The notes beneath the pieces are model-generated. The model ran no database searches, was not told where the DNA came from, and saw nothing but the letters and a program-made list of their open reading frames with translations. 21,617 nucleotides of DNA from Lutibacter sp. (GTDB lineage Bacteria; Bacteroidota; Bacteroidia; Flavobacteriales; Flavobacteriaceae): positions 1 to 21,617 of the forward strand of contig NZ_JAKIUR010000045.1 in assembly GCF_021647475.1 (NCBI RefSeq), written 5' to 3'. Below are positions 15,177 through 21,617 of the stretch, piece by piece; the stretch's first letter is position 1; each line of letters opens with the position of its first letter. A program made the position numbers and the translations under genes.

Positions 15177-15914
15177 TTAACTATTCGTAAATGTAATTTC
15201 CTTTAAGTTAAATTTACGAATAGTTTTATTTTTAGCCAGTAGTTCCAATTTTCCATCTTCATCTACGCCTATTATTTTACCTATAAAATTATTTTTATTT
15301 ATATCTATAAAATTTAAGTTGATTTTATAACCGTACAATTCTTTTAAATAGTTATCTTTTAATAGCTTAAGCTTTTTTTCTTTAAGCAACAAAAATTGAG
15401 ATTGTATATTTTTTATTAACTGTTTTAATAATAAATCTTTATCTGTTTTTTTCTTTGATAAATTTATTAAAGAAGTTACATTTTTAAGCGGATTTGAAAA
15501 TTCTGTTTGGTTAACATTTAAACCTATACCAATTACTGCTTGACTTATATTGATTCCTCTAAAAGTGTTTTCAATTAAAATTCCCGCAACTTTGTCCCTT
15601 TCTGCCAATATGTCGTTTGGCCATTTAATCTTAAATTTGATATCAAATTGATTATTTAATGTAGCAATTATTCCTAAAGAAACAGCCATACTTATATAAA
15701 ATCTATGCGTAATTAATAGCTCTTCAAAATTAACTAACACACTGAATATTAAATTTTTACCTTTGCTTGATTCCCAAGTTGTTCCCATTTGTCCTCTTCC
15801 ATTTATCTGGTATTCTGTACTAACAACGGTAAAATTGCTTAACTTCTTTTCTGCACTTAGTTCTTTTAGATAAGAATTTGTAGAATCAATGGCATTAAGT
15901 TTGATTATGTACAT
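15177..15914 (-). CDS. birA: biotin--[acetyl-CoA-carboxylase] ligase
   Basis: 245 residues, a class I biotin protein ligase without the N-terminal winged-helix repressor domain of E. coli BirA, so it is not expected to regulate transcription. It adenylates biotin and transfers it to the carrier lysine of carboxylase BCCP domains. Motifs: the adenylate loop NGRGQMGTTWES (38-49; the usual GRGRxGRxW with Gln and Thr substitutions), KWPNDIL (98-103), and KVAGILIE (108-115) with the conserved Lys. The last 17 codons contain both arms of a 14-bp inverted repeat that forms the terminator of the opposing pyrE operon. It is divergent from rsfS. Confidence 0.92.
   Translation of the reverse strand: MYIIKLNAIDSTNSYLKELSAEKKLSNFTVVSTEYQINGRGQMGTTWESSKGKNLIFSVLVNFEELLITHRFYISMAVSLGIIATLNNQFDIKFKIKWPNDILAERDKVAGILIENTFRGINISQAVIGIGLNVNQTEFSNPLKNVTSLINLSKKKTDKDLLLKQLIKNIQSQFLLLKEKKLKLLKDNYLKELYGYKINLNFIDINKNNFIGKIIGVDEDGKLELLAKNKTIRKFNLKEITFTNS
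15179..15232 (+). terminator. terminator of pyrE-SRPBCC embedded in the birA 3' end
   Basis: Arms AACTATTCGTAAAT (15179-15192) and ATTTACGAATAGTT (15212-15225) are perfectly complementary over 14 bp, with a 19-base loop. The plus-strand continuation is T-rich (TTTT, A, TTTTT at 15224-15232). It starts 8 bases after the SRPBCC stop. On the minus strand no T-run follows, so it acts in the plus direction only. Confidence 0.85.
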
Positions 15915-15932
15915 TTAGTTTAATAATTTTAG

Positions 15933-15940
15933 CAAAGTTA
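15933..15940 (-). promoter_or_regulatory. putative -7 element of birA
   Basis: On the minus strand TAACTTTG matches TAnnTTTG, 18 bases before the ATG at 15914. It forms one arm of a 9-bp inverted repeat with the divergent rsfS element. Confidence 0.5.
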
Positions 15941-15972
15941 CTTAAAACAAAAAATATCCTAAAAAAATATGA

Positions 15973-15980
15973 TAACTTTG
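15973..15980 (+). promoter_or_regulatory. putative -7 element of the rsfS-ftsH operon
   Basis: TAACTTTG matches TAnnTTTG, 20 bases before the rsfS ATG at 16001. It is identical to the birA element on the other strand: GCAAAGTTA (15932-15940) and TAACTTTGC (15973-15981) are exact reverse complements. No -33 TTG is seen. Confidence 0.55.
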
Positions 15981-16000
15981 CAAAAAACTAATAAAATTTA

Positions 16001-16372
16001 ATGACAAAAAGAAATGCAAGTGCTGATACGTTAATTGCAACAATATTAAAAGCAATAGACGAAATTAAAGGAGTAGATACTCAATTATTAGATTTAAGAG
16101 AAATTGAAAACACAGTTTGTGACTATTTTATAATTTGTTCTGGAACTTCCAATACTCATGTTAATTCCATTTCAGGAATGATACAAAAAAAAGTTGGAAA
16201 ACTGGCAAAAGAAAAACCTTGGCATGTAGAAGGTGAAGGAAATGCTGAATGGATTTTATTAGATTATATAAATGTTGTAGTACATGTTTTTCAAAAACAA
16301 ACTCGTGAATTCTATGACATTGAAAGTTTATGGGGAGATGCTAAAATAACTTCAATTGCATCTAATAATTAA
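16001..16372 (+). CDS. rsfS: ribosome silencing factor RsfS (Iojap/DUF143 family)
   Basis: 123 residues, the normal length for RsfS/YbeB. The family core is visible: LDLREIENTVCDYFIICSGTSNTHVNSI (about 31-58), KPWHVEGEGNAEWILLDYINVVVHVF (about 73-98) and a terminal REFYDIESLWGDA (about 103-115). In characterised bacteria it binds ribosomal protein uL14 on the 50S subunit and blocks subunit joining when nutrients are scarce. It is first gene of a plus-strand run and lies 29 bases before ftsH, a commonly seen pairing in this phylum from memory. Confidence 0.93.
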   Translation: MTKRNASADTLIATILKAIDEIKGVDTQLLDLREIENTVCDYFIICSGTSNTHVNSISGMIQKKVGKLAKEKPWHVEGEGNAEWILLDYINVVVHVFQKQTREFYDIESLWGDAKITSIASNN

Positions 16373-16401
16373 TAATTAAGTTACAACTTTAAGAAAAAAA
16401 C

Positions 16402-18375
16402 ATGGCTAACAATAATAAAAAATCACCATTAAATAAAAATATTAAAGCTCCTAAATTTAATTTTTATTGGATTTATGGTATCATTTTCGTTCTTATTTTG
16501 GGGTATCAATTTTTAAACAGTGGAAATTTATCTACAAAAAAGTTAAGTGAAAATGAATTTAGAACCATTTTAAAGGATAATGATATTTCTAAAATTGAAA
16601 TTGTTAATAAAGATATTGCAGATATCTACATCAAAGCGAAATCTTTAGACAAAGAAAAATTCAAAAAAGATAAAAATTCTTTTTACAATAGTTCAATGCC
16701 TTTATACTCTTATGATTTTGGAGATTTACAAAATTTTGAAAAGGGACTTAACACTGCACGAACTGCAGATAATTTAGATTTTGATACTCGTAATGTTGAA
16801 AAAACTAATTTCTTAGATCAAATTTTTGTGTACTTACCATTTATATTCTTAATTGGCTTATGGATTTATTTTATGCGTCGAATGTCTGGTGGTGCTGGTG
16901 GTGGTGGCGGACAAATATTTAGTATTGGAAAATCAAAAGCTAAGTTATTTGATAAAGACCAAGAAGTAAAAACGTCCTTTAAAGATGTTGCTGGTTTAGA
17001 AGGTGCAAAAGAAGAAGTGCAAGAAATTGTTGACTTTCTAAAAAATCCAGGGAAATATACATCGTTAGGAGGTAAAATACCAAAAGGAGCGTTACTTGTT
17101 GGTCCTCCAGGAACTGGTAAAACCTTATTAGCAAAAGCGGTTGCTGGTGAAGCTCATGTTCCATTTTTCTCACTTTCAGGTTCAGATTTTGTTGAAATGT
17201 TTGTAGGTGTTGGAGCATCTCGTGTAAGAGATTTATTTAAACAAGCACAACAAAAAGCTCCTTCAATTATATTTATTGATGAAATTGATGCTGTTGGACG
17301 ATCTCGTGGTAAAAACAATATGACAGGCGGCAACGATGAACGAGAAAACACTTTAAATCAACTACTTACAGAAATGGATGGTTTTGGAACGGATAGCAAT
17401 GTTATAGTAATTGCTGCAACAAACCGTGCAGATATATTGGATAAAGCACTTTTACGTGCCGGTCGTTTTGATCGTCAAATTTATGTTGATTTACCAGATT
17501 TAAGAGAACGTAAAGCCATTTTTAAAGTACACATTAAACCTCTTAAAATGCATAAGGATGTTGATTTAGATTTTCTTGCTCAACAAACTCCTGGATTTTC
17601 AGGTGCTGACATTGCCAATTTGTGTAATGAGGCGGCTTTAATTGCTGCAAGAAAAGCTAAAAAAGCTGTTCATCATCAAGATTTTTTAGATGCTGTGGAT
17701 AGAATTGTTGGCGGTTTAGAAAAGAAAAACAAAATAATTTCTCCAAAAGAGAAAAAAACCATTGCATACCATGAAGCTGGTCATGCAACAGCAAGTTGGA
17801 TGCTTGAACATGCAGCTCCATTAGTAAAAGTTACTATTGTACCTCGTGGTCAATCATTAGGTGCTGCTTGGTATTTACCCGAAGAACGTCAAATAGTACA
17901 ATCTGAACAAATGTTAGACGAAATGTGTGCCACATTAGCTGGCAGAGCATCTGAACAATTAATGTTTAATAAAATATCAACAGGTGCATTAAATGATTTG
18001 GAAAAAGTAACCAAACAAGCCCGTGCTATGGTAGCCGTTTATGGATTAAATAAAAAAGTTGGAAATTTAACTTATTATGATTCTTCAGGGCAATCTGATT
18101 ACACTTTTACTAAGCCATATAGCGAAAAAACTGCACAAATAATTGATGAAGAAATTTCTAAAATTATTGAAACTCAATACCTAAGAGCTCTTGATATTCT
18201 TAGTAAAAACAAAGATAAGTTAACTATTTTAGCCGAACTACTTCTAGAAAAAGAAGTTATCTTTAAAAAAGATTTAGAAACCATTTTTGGAAAACGTCCT
18301 TTTGAAGCAGATGAACTACCAAAAGAAGTTCCTGTAAAAGATGAAAAAACTGACGAAACTGCCAATAATTCATAA
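16402..18375 (+). CDS. ftsH: ATP-dependent zinc metalloprotease FtsH
   Basis: 657 residues, typical. A short cytoplasmic tail is followed by transmembrane segment 1 (about 22-39), a periplasmic domain (40-137), transmembrane segment 2 (about 138-158) and a Gly-rich linker. The AAA+ domain has Walker A GPPGTGKT (234-241), Walker B IIFIDEID with D293/E294, and the second region of homology ending in RAGRFDRQ. The peptidase domain has HEAGH (H457, E458, H461), with D532 in ALNDLE as third zinc ligand. It forms a membrane hexamer degrading misfolded membrane proteins and regulatory targets (LpxC in E. coli). Its position just upstream of cdsA and psd suggests co-expression with lipid genes. Confidence 0.97.
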   Translation: MANNNKKSPLNKNIKAPKFNFYWIYGIIFVLILGYQFLNSGNLSTKKLSENEFRTILKDNDISKIEIVNKDIADIYIKAKSLDKEKFKKDKNSFYNSSMPLYSYDFGDLQNFEKGLNTARTADNLDFDTRNVEKTNFLDQIFVYLPFIFLIGLWIYFMRRMSGGAGGGGGQIFSIGKSKAKLFDKDQEVKTSFKDVAGLEGAKEEVQEIVDFLKNPGKYTSLGGKIPKGALLVGPPGTGKTLLAKAVAGEAHVPFFSLSGSDFVEMFVGVGASRVRDLFKQAQQKAPSIIFIDEIDAVGRSRGKNNMTGGNDERENTLNQLLTEMDGFGTDSNVIVIAATNRADILDKALLRAGRFDRQIYVDLPDLRERKAIFKVHIKPLKMHKDVDLDFLAQQTPGFSGADIANLCNEAALIAARKAKKAVHHQDFLDAVDRIVGGLEKKNKIISPKEKKTIAYHEAGHATASWMLEHAAPLVKVTIVPRGQSLGAAWYLPEERQIVQSEQMLDEMCATLAGRASEQLMFNKISTGALNDLEKVTKQARAMVAVYGLNKKVGNLTYYDSSGQSDYTFTKPYSEKTAQIIDEEISKIIETQYLRALDILSKNKDKLTILAELLLEKEVIFKKDLETIFGKRPFEADELPKEVPVKDEKTDETANNS

Positions 18376-18383
18376 GTTTTTTA

Positions 18384-18391
18384 TAATTTTG
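18384..18391 (+). promoter_or_regulatory. possible -7 element before the LUD-cdsA-psd genes
   Basis: TAATTTTG matches TAnnTTTG and lies 20 bases before the LUD ATG at 18411. This is plausible as an internal promoter after ftsH, but the short box can occur by chance in AT-rich DNA. Confidence 0.3.
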
Positions 18392-18410
18392 AATTTATTC
18401 AAATTTAATA

Positions 18411-18998
18411 ATGAGTCTATTCAAAAAGTTTTTTAGTTCATCAAAAAGTAAAGAAGAAATTAAGCCTGATATAGCTATTGAGCAAAAATCATTAGATCAA
18501 CTTTTTGTTCATAATTTCATAAAAAATAATGGTAAATTTTTATACTGTACTTCAATAAAAGATGTTGTTGAAAATTTAGCAAATATTGTTAGTGAAAATT
18601 CTTGGAATACCTTAATTTGTGATGACAGAGATTTACTAAAATTAATGAAAACTGTGCCTGTTAAAACTACCACAGATTTTAATAAAAATGAACCTGTTTT
18701 TATTGGTTGTGAACATCTAATTGCTGAAAATGGAAGTATATTATTGTCATCCAATCAATTAAAAGATAGAAAAATTTCGGAATTATCCGATAATTTTATT
18801 GTATATGCAACTACTAGTCAACTTGTTAAATCCAAAGGGGAAAGTTTAACAGGTATAAAAACAAGGTATTATGGAAATATTCCAAGTAATATTAGTGCAA
18901 TTAAAAATTACAATCTCAATTTATCTAATGACGATTTTTTAAATTATGGAAATACCAATGCAAAAAACTTATATTTGTTATTGTTTGAAGATTTATAG
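18411..18998 (+). CDS. LUD domain (LutC/YkgG-like) protein
   Basis: 195 residues, cytoplasmic. The LUD-domain core is recognisable in IGCEHLIAENGSILLSS (98-114), preceded by a region with alternating strands and followed by NFIVYATTSQLV. It lacks Cys-rich iron-sulfur motifs, so it is the stand-alone LutC/YkgG type rather than LutB. LutC proteins take part in L-lactate oxidation with LutA and LutB, but neither lies here: the gene sits between ftsH and cdsA with 3 bases to cdsA, so the lactate role is doubtful. The first 20 residues are basic and Ser-rich, perhaps a disordered tail. Function is unknown; the family call is moderately sure. Confidence 0.75.
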   Translation: MSLFKKFFSSSKSKEEIKPDIAIEQKSLDQLFVHNFIKNNGKFLYCTSIKDVVENLANIVSENSWNTLICDDRDLLKLMKTVPVKTTTDFNKNEPVFIGCEHLIAENGSILLSSNQLKDRKISELSDNFIVYATTSQLVKSKGESLTGIKTRYYGNIPSNISAIKNYNLNLSNDDFLNYGNTNAKNLYLLLFEDL

Positions 18999-19001
18999 TA
19001 T

Positions 19002-19817
19002 ATGAAAAACCTATCTAGCCGGATTTTATCTGGAATTATATTTGTTAGCATTCTTATTTTCTCCATATTATTCAGCAAAATTTCATTCATTATATTATTT
19101 TATATTTTAATGATTTTATGTTTATTTGAGTTTGTGAGAATGATAAAATTAAATAGCATCTTTCCATATATTATAGGAACCTTACTTTTTATTTTTAGCA
19201 ACATTTTAAATGTAGAAGATGTACCAGCAAAAACTATATTTGAATATGTGGGCGTTGCTTTATTTTTAACCATATTTATATCTTTTGCTTCCATTTTATT
19301 TGCAAAAAAGGAAGAAGTTATTAGTCATCTAGGTAAAATATTTTTATCTATAATTTATATAGTCATTCCTTTTTCATTAATGGTACAAATTCCTTTTTTA
19401 AATTCCTCTTTTAACTACGCAAGCACAATCATTTTGGGCGTTTTTATCTTAATTTGGACTAATGATTCTTTCGCCTTTTTAATTGGTTCTAATTTTGGAA
19501 AACACAAATTATTAAAACGGATATCGCCAAACAAAACTATTGAAGGTTTTATAGGTGGAATGGTATTTACATTTATTGTAAGCCTGCTTCTAAGCAAACA
19601 ATTTAGTTCACTTTCTCAAGTAGAATGGATAGTAATTGCAGGAATTGTTAGTACCTTTGGTGTATTAGGCGATTTAATAGAATCTATGTTTAAAAGACAG
19701 GCTGGAGTAAAAGACAGTAGTAATTTTATTCCAGGTCATGGAGGTTTTTTAGATAGATTTGATAGTGTTATATTTGCTGCTCCTTTTATATTTATTTATT
19801 TACAATTAGTTCAATAA
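19002..19817 (+). CDS. cdsA: phosphatidate cytidylyltransferase (CDP-diglyceride synthase)
   Basis: 271 residues with about 8 hydrophobic segments. It makes CDP-diacylglycerol from CTP and phosphatidic acid at the inner membrane, the branch point for phosphatidylethanolamine and other phospholipids. The PROSITE-type signature is complete near the C-terminus (residues 228-254): S-x-F-K-R, K-D, then PGHGGFLDRFD with the metal- and nucleotide-binding Asp residues. KRISPNKTIEGFIGG (about 171-185) is the other family block. It is tightly packed between the LUD gene (3 bases) and psd (4 bases). Confidence 0.95.
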   Translation: MKNLSSRILSGIIFVSILIFSILFSKISFIILFYILMILCLFEFVRMIKLNSIFPYIIGTLLFIFSNILNVEDVPAKTIFEYVGVALFLTIFISFASILFAKKEEVISHLGKIFLSIIYIVIPFSLMVQIPFLNSSFNYASTIILGVFILIWTNDSFAFLIGSNFGKHKLLKRISPNKTIEGFIGGMVFTFIVSLLLSKQFSSLSQVEWIVIAGIVSTFGVLGDLIESMFKRQAGVKDSSNFIPGHGGFLDRFDSVIFAAPFIFIYLQLVQ

Positions 19818-19821
19818 AACC

Positions 19822-20472
19822 ATGTTCCATAAAGAAGGATATAAAATATTGCTAACTGCTACCTTTATTTTAGGTATTGGAATTATTCTTATTGATAAAT
19901 TTATTAATGATTTATGGACAAACAAAGTAATTTCATTTATTTTGTTGCTTTGTTATATTGCTATTTTACAATTTTTCAGAAATCCTAAAAGAAAAACTAT
20001 AATTAATGATAATCAAATTATTGCTCCTGTTGATGGAAAAGTAGTAGTAATTGAAGAAGTTTTTGAAAAAGAATATTTTAAGGATAAAAGATTGCAAATC
20101 TCCATTTTTATGTCCCCTTTAAATGTACATGTTACTCGTTATCCTATTAGTGGAAAAGTAATTTATAGTAAATATCACTCTGGTAAGTACTTGGTAGCTT
20201 GGCATCCAAAATCTTCCGAAGAAAATGAGCGAACATCAATTGTTATAAACACTTCCAACTTTGGTGAAATCATGTATCGCCAAATTGCCGGAGCCATGGC
20301 AAGAAGAATTGTAAACTATGCAACTACAAATTTAGAAGTTACACAAGGTGAAGATTGCGGTTTTATAAAGTTTGGCTCACGCGTAGATGTCTTTCTTCCA
20401 ATAAACACTAAAGTAAATGTTAAATTGAATGAAAAAGTTAAAGGAGGAGAACAAATAATTGCATTTAAATAA
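19822..20472 (+). CDS. psd: phosphatidylserine decarboxylase proenzyme, short form
   Basis: 216 residues, the short Psd type common in Bacteroidota. Two hydrophobic stretches near the N-terminus (about 10-25 and 35-50) anchor it to the inner membrane. The self-processing site is FGS at 184-186: cleavage between G185 and S186 would give the pyruvoyl-bearing alpha chain of 31 residues. PLNVHVTRYPISG (about 97-109) carries the conserved His. It decarboxylates phosphatidylserine to phosphatidylethanolamine, downstream of CdsA and of PssA, which is not in the window. Note that the purine run AAAGGAGGAGA near its end is codons for Lys-Gly-Gly-Glu, not a ribosome site. Confidence 0.93.
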   Translation: MFHKEGYKILLTATFILGIGIILIDKFINDLWTNKVISFILLLCYIAILQFFRNPKRKTIINDNQIIAPVDGKVVVIEEVFEKEYFKDKRLQISIFMSPLNVHVTRYPISGKVIYSKYHSGKYLVAWHPKSSEENERTSIVINTSNFGEIMYRQIAGAMARRIVNYATTNLEVTQGEDCGFIKFGSRVDVFLPINTKVNVKLNEKVKGGEQIIAFK

Positions 20473-20477
20473 TTTTG
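20470..20477 (+). promoter_or_regulatory. possible -7 element before the ACBP gene
   Basis: TAATTTTG matches TAnnTTTG, overlapping the psd stop codon and 14 bases before the ACBP ATG at 20491. This is weak evidence given AT-rich sequence and the absence of a -33 box. Confidence 0.25.
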
Positions 20478-20490
20478 TACTTTTACAACA

Positions 20491-20751
20491 ATGGGAAAAG
20501 AGTTAGAAAAATCATTTAATGAAGCGTACTCAGTTGCAAGTAACACAAATAAAAAGTTACCTCCTGATATAATGTTACACCTTTATGCTTATTATAAACA
20601 AGCCACTAAAGGAAATAATTATATTCAACCATCTGGAAATATAAAATTAAGAAATGCATTTAAAATAAATGCATGGTTGCAATTAAGTAATTTATCTGAA
20701 GATAAAGCAAAACAAGAATATATAAATATTGTAAACAAACATTTAAAATAA
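20491..20751 (+). CDS. acyl-CoA-binding protein (ACBP family)
   Basis: 86 residues, exactly the four-helix ACBP size. The signature LYAYYKQATKG (31-41) with the acyl-CoA-contacting Tyr and Lys, and the KINAWLQL helix (58-65, W62) are visible. ACBPs bind long-chain acyl-CoA esters in the cytosol and are far more common in eukaryotes than in bacteria, but are found in several flavobacteria. Its place directly after cdsA and psd suggests it buffers or delivers acyl-CoA for membrane lipid synthesis; that role is an inference. It is 18 bases after psd and 10 bases before the YceI-like gene. Confidence 0.9.
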   Translation: MGKELEKSFNEAYSVASNTNKKLPPDIMLHLYAYYKQATKGNNYIQPSGNIKLRNAFKINAWLQLSNLSEDKAKQEYINIVNKHLK

Positions 20752-20761
20752 CTAAATAATC

Positions 20762-21373
20762 ATGAAAAACAGAAATATTTTAGGCTTATTCCTTTTGACA
20801 GCTTTAACACTTAGCTCATGTAAAAAAACAAAAAAAACAGTAGTAAAAAAAGCTACAAAAAGTTACACTATTGATGCCAAAACAACTACTATTAATTGGA
20901 TTGCTTATAAAACAACAGATAAAGTTCCCGTTAAAGGAAAATTTACAAAAATTACTTTAAATCAAGAAAAAGCAGCTACACCAATTGAAGCTTTAAATTC
21001 AGTTAAATTTAGTATTCCTGTTGCGAGTATTTTTACTAAAGATACTATTAGAGATGCTAAATTAGTTAAATTCTTTTTTGAAAAAATGATAAATACAAAC
21101 AATATTACTGGTTCATTTGATTTAAAAAATGATAATACAGGTTCGTTACTTTTAACTATGAATGGTATTACAAAACAACTACCTGTTACTTTTGTAATAA
21201 AGGATCAATTAGTAACTATAGATGGCACCTTAAATTTAGATAATTGGCAAGCTCAAGCTGCATTAAGTGCTTTAAATATTGCCTGTAAAGATTTACATAC
21301 TGGTAAAGATGGTATTTCAAAAACTTGGAGCGAAGTCAAAATTGAGGCTACAACTTACCTTAAAGTTGAATAA
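20762..21373 (+). CDS. YceI-like family lipoprotein
   Basis: 203 residues. It starts with a lipoprotein signal (MKNRNILGLF..TLSSC, lipidated Cys at about residue 20), then a Lys/Thr-rich spacer. The rest fits the YceI lipocalin-like beta-barrel: YTIDAKTTTINWIAYKT, VPVKGKFTKITL, SIPVASIFT, RDAKLVKFFFEKM, NITGSFDLK, LTMNGITKQLPVTF. The family binds isoprenoid or other amphiphilic lipids in the periplasm, which agrees with the lipid genes before it; the ligand is unknown. It is last gene of the plus-strand run, and the IS1595-type element begins right after its stop. Confidence 0.88.
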   Translation: MKNRNILGLFLLTALTLSSCKKTKKTVVKKATKSYTIDAKTTTINWIAYKTTDKVPVKGKFTKITLNQEKAATPIEALNSVKFSIPVASIFTKDTIRDAKLVKFFFEKMINTNNITGSFDLKNDNTGSLLLTMNGITKQLPVTFVIKDQLVTIDGTLNLDNWQAQAALSALNIACKDLHTGKDGISKTWSEVKIEATTYLKVE

Positions 21374-21408
21374 ATTTATTGAGTTAGTCATTTAGTTACC
21401 GTATATTT

Positions 21409-21428
21409 ATCTCTTTAAACAAAGAGAT
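21409..21428 (+). other. hairpin abutting the transposase start codon
   Basis: ATCTCTTT (21409-21416), loop AAAC, AAAGAGAT (21421-21428) is a perfect 8-bp stem that ends directly against the ATG at 21429. In RNA it would tie up the purine-rich AAAGAG just upstream of the start. Confidence 0.7.
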
Positions 21429-21617
21429 ATGGAACAATTTAAAGGGCAATATATACTAAACTTTATAAAAGAACTACCAAATGATGATGCTTGTAAAGCC
21501 TATTTAGCTAAAATAAAGTGGCAAGATGGTTTTACTTGTAGTAAATGTGGAGGTACAAAAGGTTGTGAGAAGTCAGGATATAATTACCATTGTTATGCTT
21601 GTGATCATGTAGAAAGT
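21429..21617 (+). mobile_element. IS1595-family transposase, 5' part (cut by window end)
   Basis: An open frame of 63 codons runs off the window. The N-terminus shows the IS1595/ISXO2 pattern: a helix with DDACKAYLAKIKWQDGF (19-35) followed by a zinc ribbon with C37, C40, C55 and C58 (CSKCGG ... CYAC). The catalytic DDE/DDN domain would lie beyond the window. The left end of the element should lie in 21374-21408, but without the other end I cannot place the terminal inverted repeat or the target duplication. Whether the element is intact cannot be seen. Confidence 0.8.

Noticed and set aside
16979..17351. Long open frames antisense to ftsH
   Set aside because: Low-complexity shadows of the AAA+ coding sequence; no motif, promoter or start context.
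18381..18406. TTTGAA-TTTA-TTCAAA stem between ftsH and the LUD gene as a terminator
   Set aside because: Six A/T-rich pairs and no proper T-run; the same bases form a better -7 element match.
20440..20450. AAAGGAGGAGA, a strong Shine-Dalgarno match
   Set aside because: It lies in psd codons (Lys-Gly-Gly-Glu) and the next start codon is 40 bases away.
21369..21380. AATAAATTTATT palindrome at the end of the YceI-like gene, considered as an IS target or terminator
   Set aside because: Pure A/T, no loop and no T-run; expected by chance in this composition.
1..21617. CRISPR arrays, tRNA or rRNA genes, toxin-antitoxin pairs, phage genes
   Set aside because: No regularly spaced repeats, cloverleaf-like sequences or characteristic small gene pairs were seen.

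Overview
The window is strongly AT-rich, with short intergenic gaps and almost no Shine-Dalgarno-like sequences before start codons. Many gene starts are preceded instead by the Bacteroidota-type -7 element TAnnTTTG. Together with the gene families (a Bacteroidota-like DNA topoisomerase III, short phosphatidylserine decarboxylase, PASTA protein next to ddl, lipoprotein M14 peptidase), this points to a chromosomal segment of a member of Flavobacteriia, probably Flavobacteriaceae. The genus cannot be told from the sequence.

Layout. 1-600: a small DUF2853 gene closed by a good intrinsic terminator. 619-4324, all minus strand: yaaA, a CatA-like O-acetyltransferase directly abutting rluD, a cytochrome c'-like lipoprotein, and a membrane-anchored two-PASTA protein. 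4502-7690, plus: ddl, coaD and a lipoprotein M14 metallopeptidase, tightly packed. 7698-8693, minus: an lpxD. 8878-11812, plus: topB overlapping an RluE-type pseudouridine synthase. 11821-14122, minus: a SulP anion transporter and a Nudix hydrolase. 14130-15170, plus: pyrE and an SRPBCC-fold protein. 15177-15914, minus: a birA-type biotin ligase. 16001-21373, plus: rsfS, ftsH, LUD-domain protein, cdsA, psd, acyl-CoA-binding protein and a YceI-like lipoprotein. From 21429 the window runs into the 5' part of an IS1595-type transposase. No stretch longer than about 210 bases lacks a gene.

Functional themes. Much of the region serves the cell envelope: D-Ala-D-Ala synthesis (ddl), lipid A acylation (lpxD), phospholipid synthesis (cdsA, psd, with ACBP as a possible acyl-CoA carrier), envelope protease FtsH, and four predicted lipoproteins or membrane-anchored proteins. 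The rest is RNA and ribosome maintenance (rluD, rluE-like, rsfS), cofactor and nucleotide metabolism (coaD, birA, pyrE) and DNA topology (topB).

This is essentially a housekeeping region; I found no clear new defence or biosynthetic system. The points worth a second look are fine-scale. Two repeat-like blocks sit in frame in topB. A 14-bp perfect stem-loop terminator is written into the last codons of birA. The divergent pyrE and Nudix genes have starts 8 bp apart and -7 elements inside each other's start regions, so pyrE may be leaderless. A phased repeat lies upstream of ddl, and a hairpin abuts the transposase start codon.
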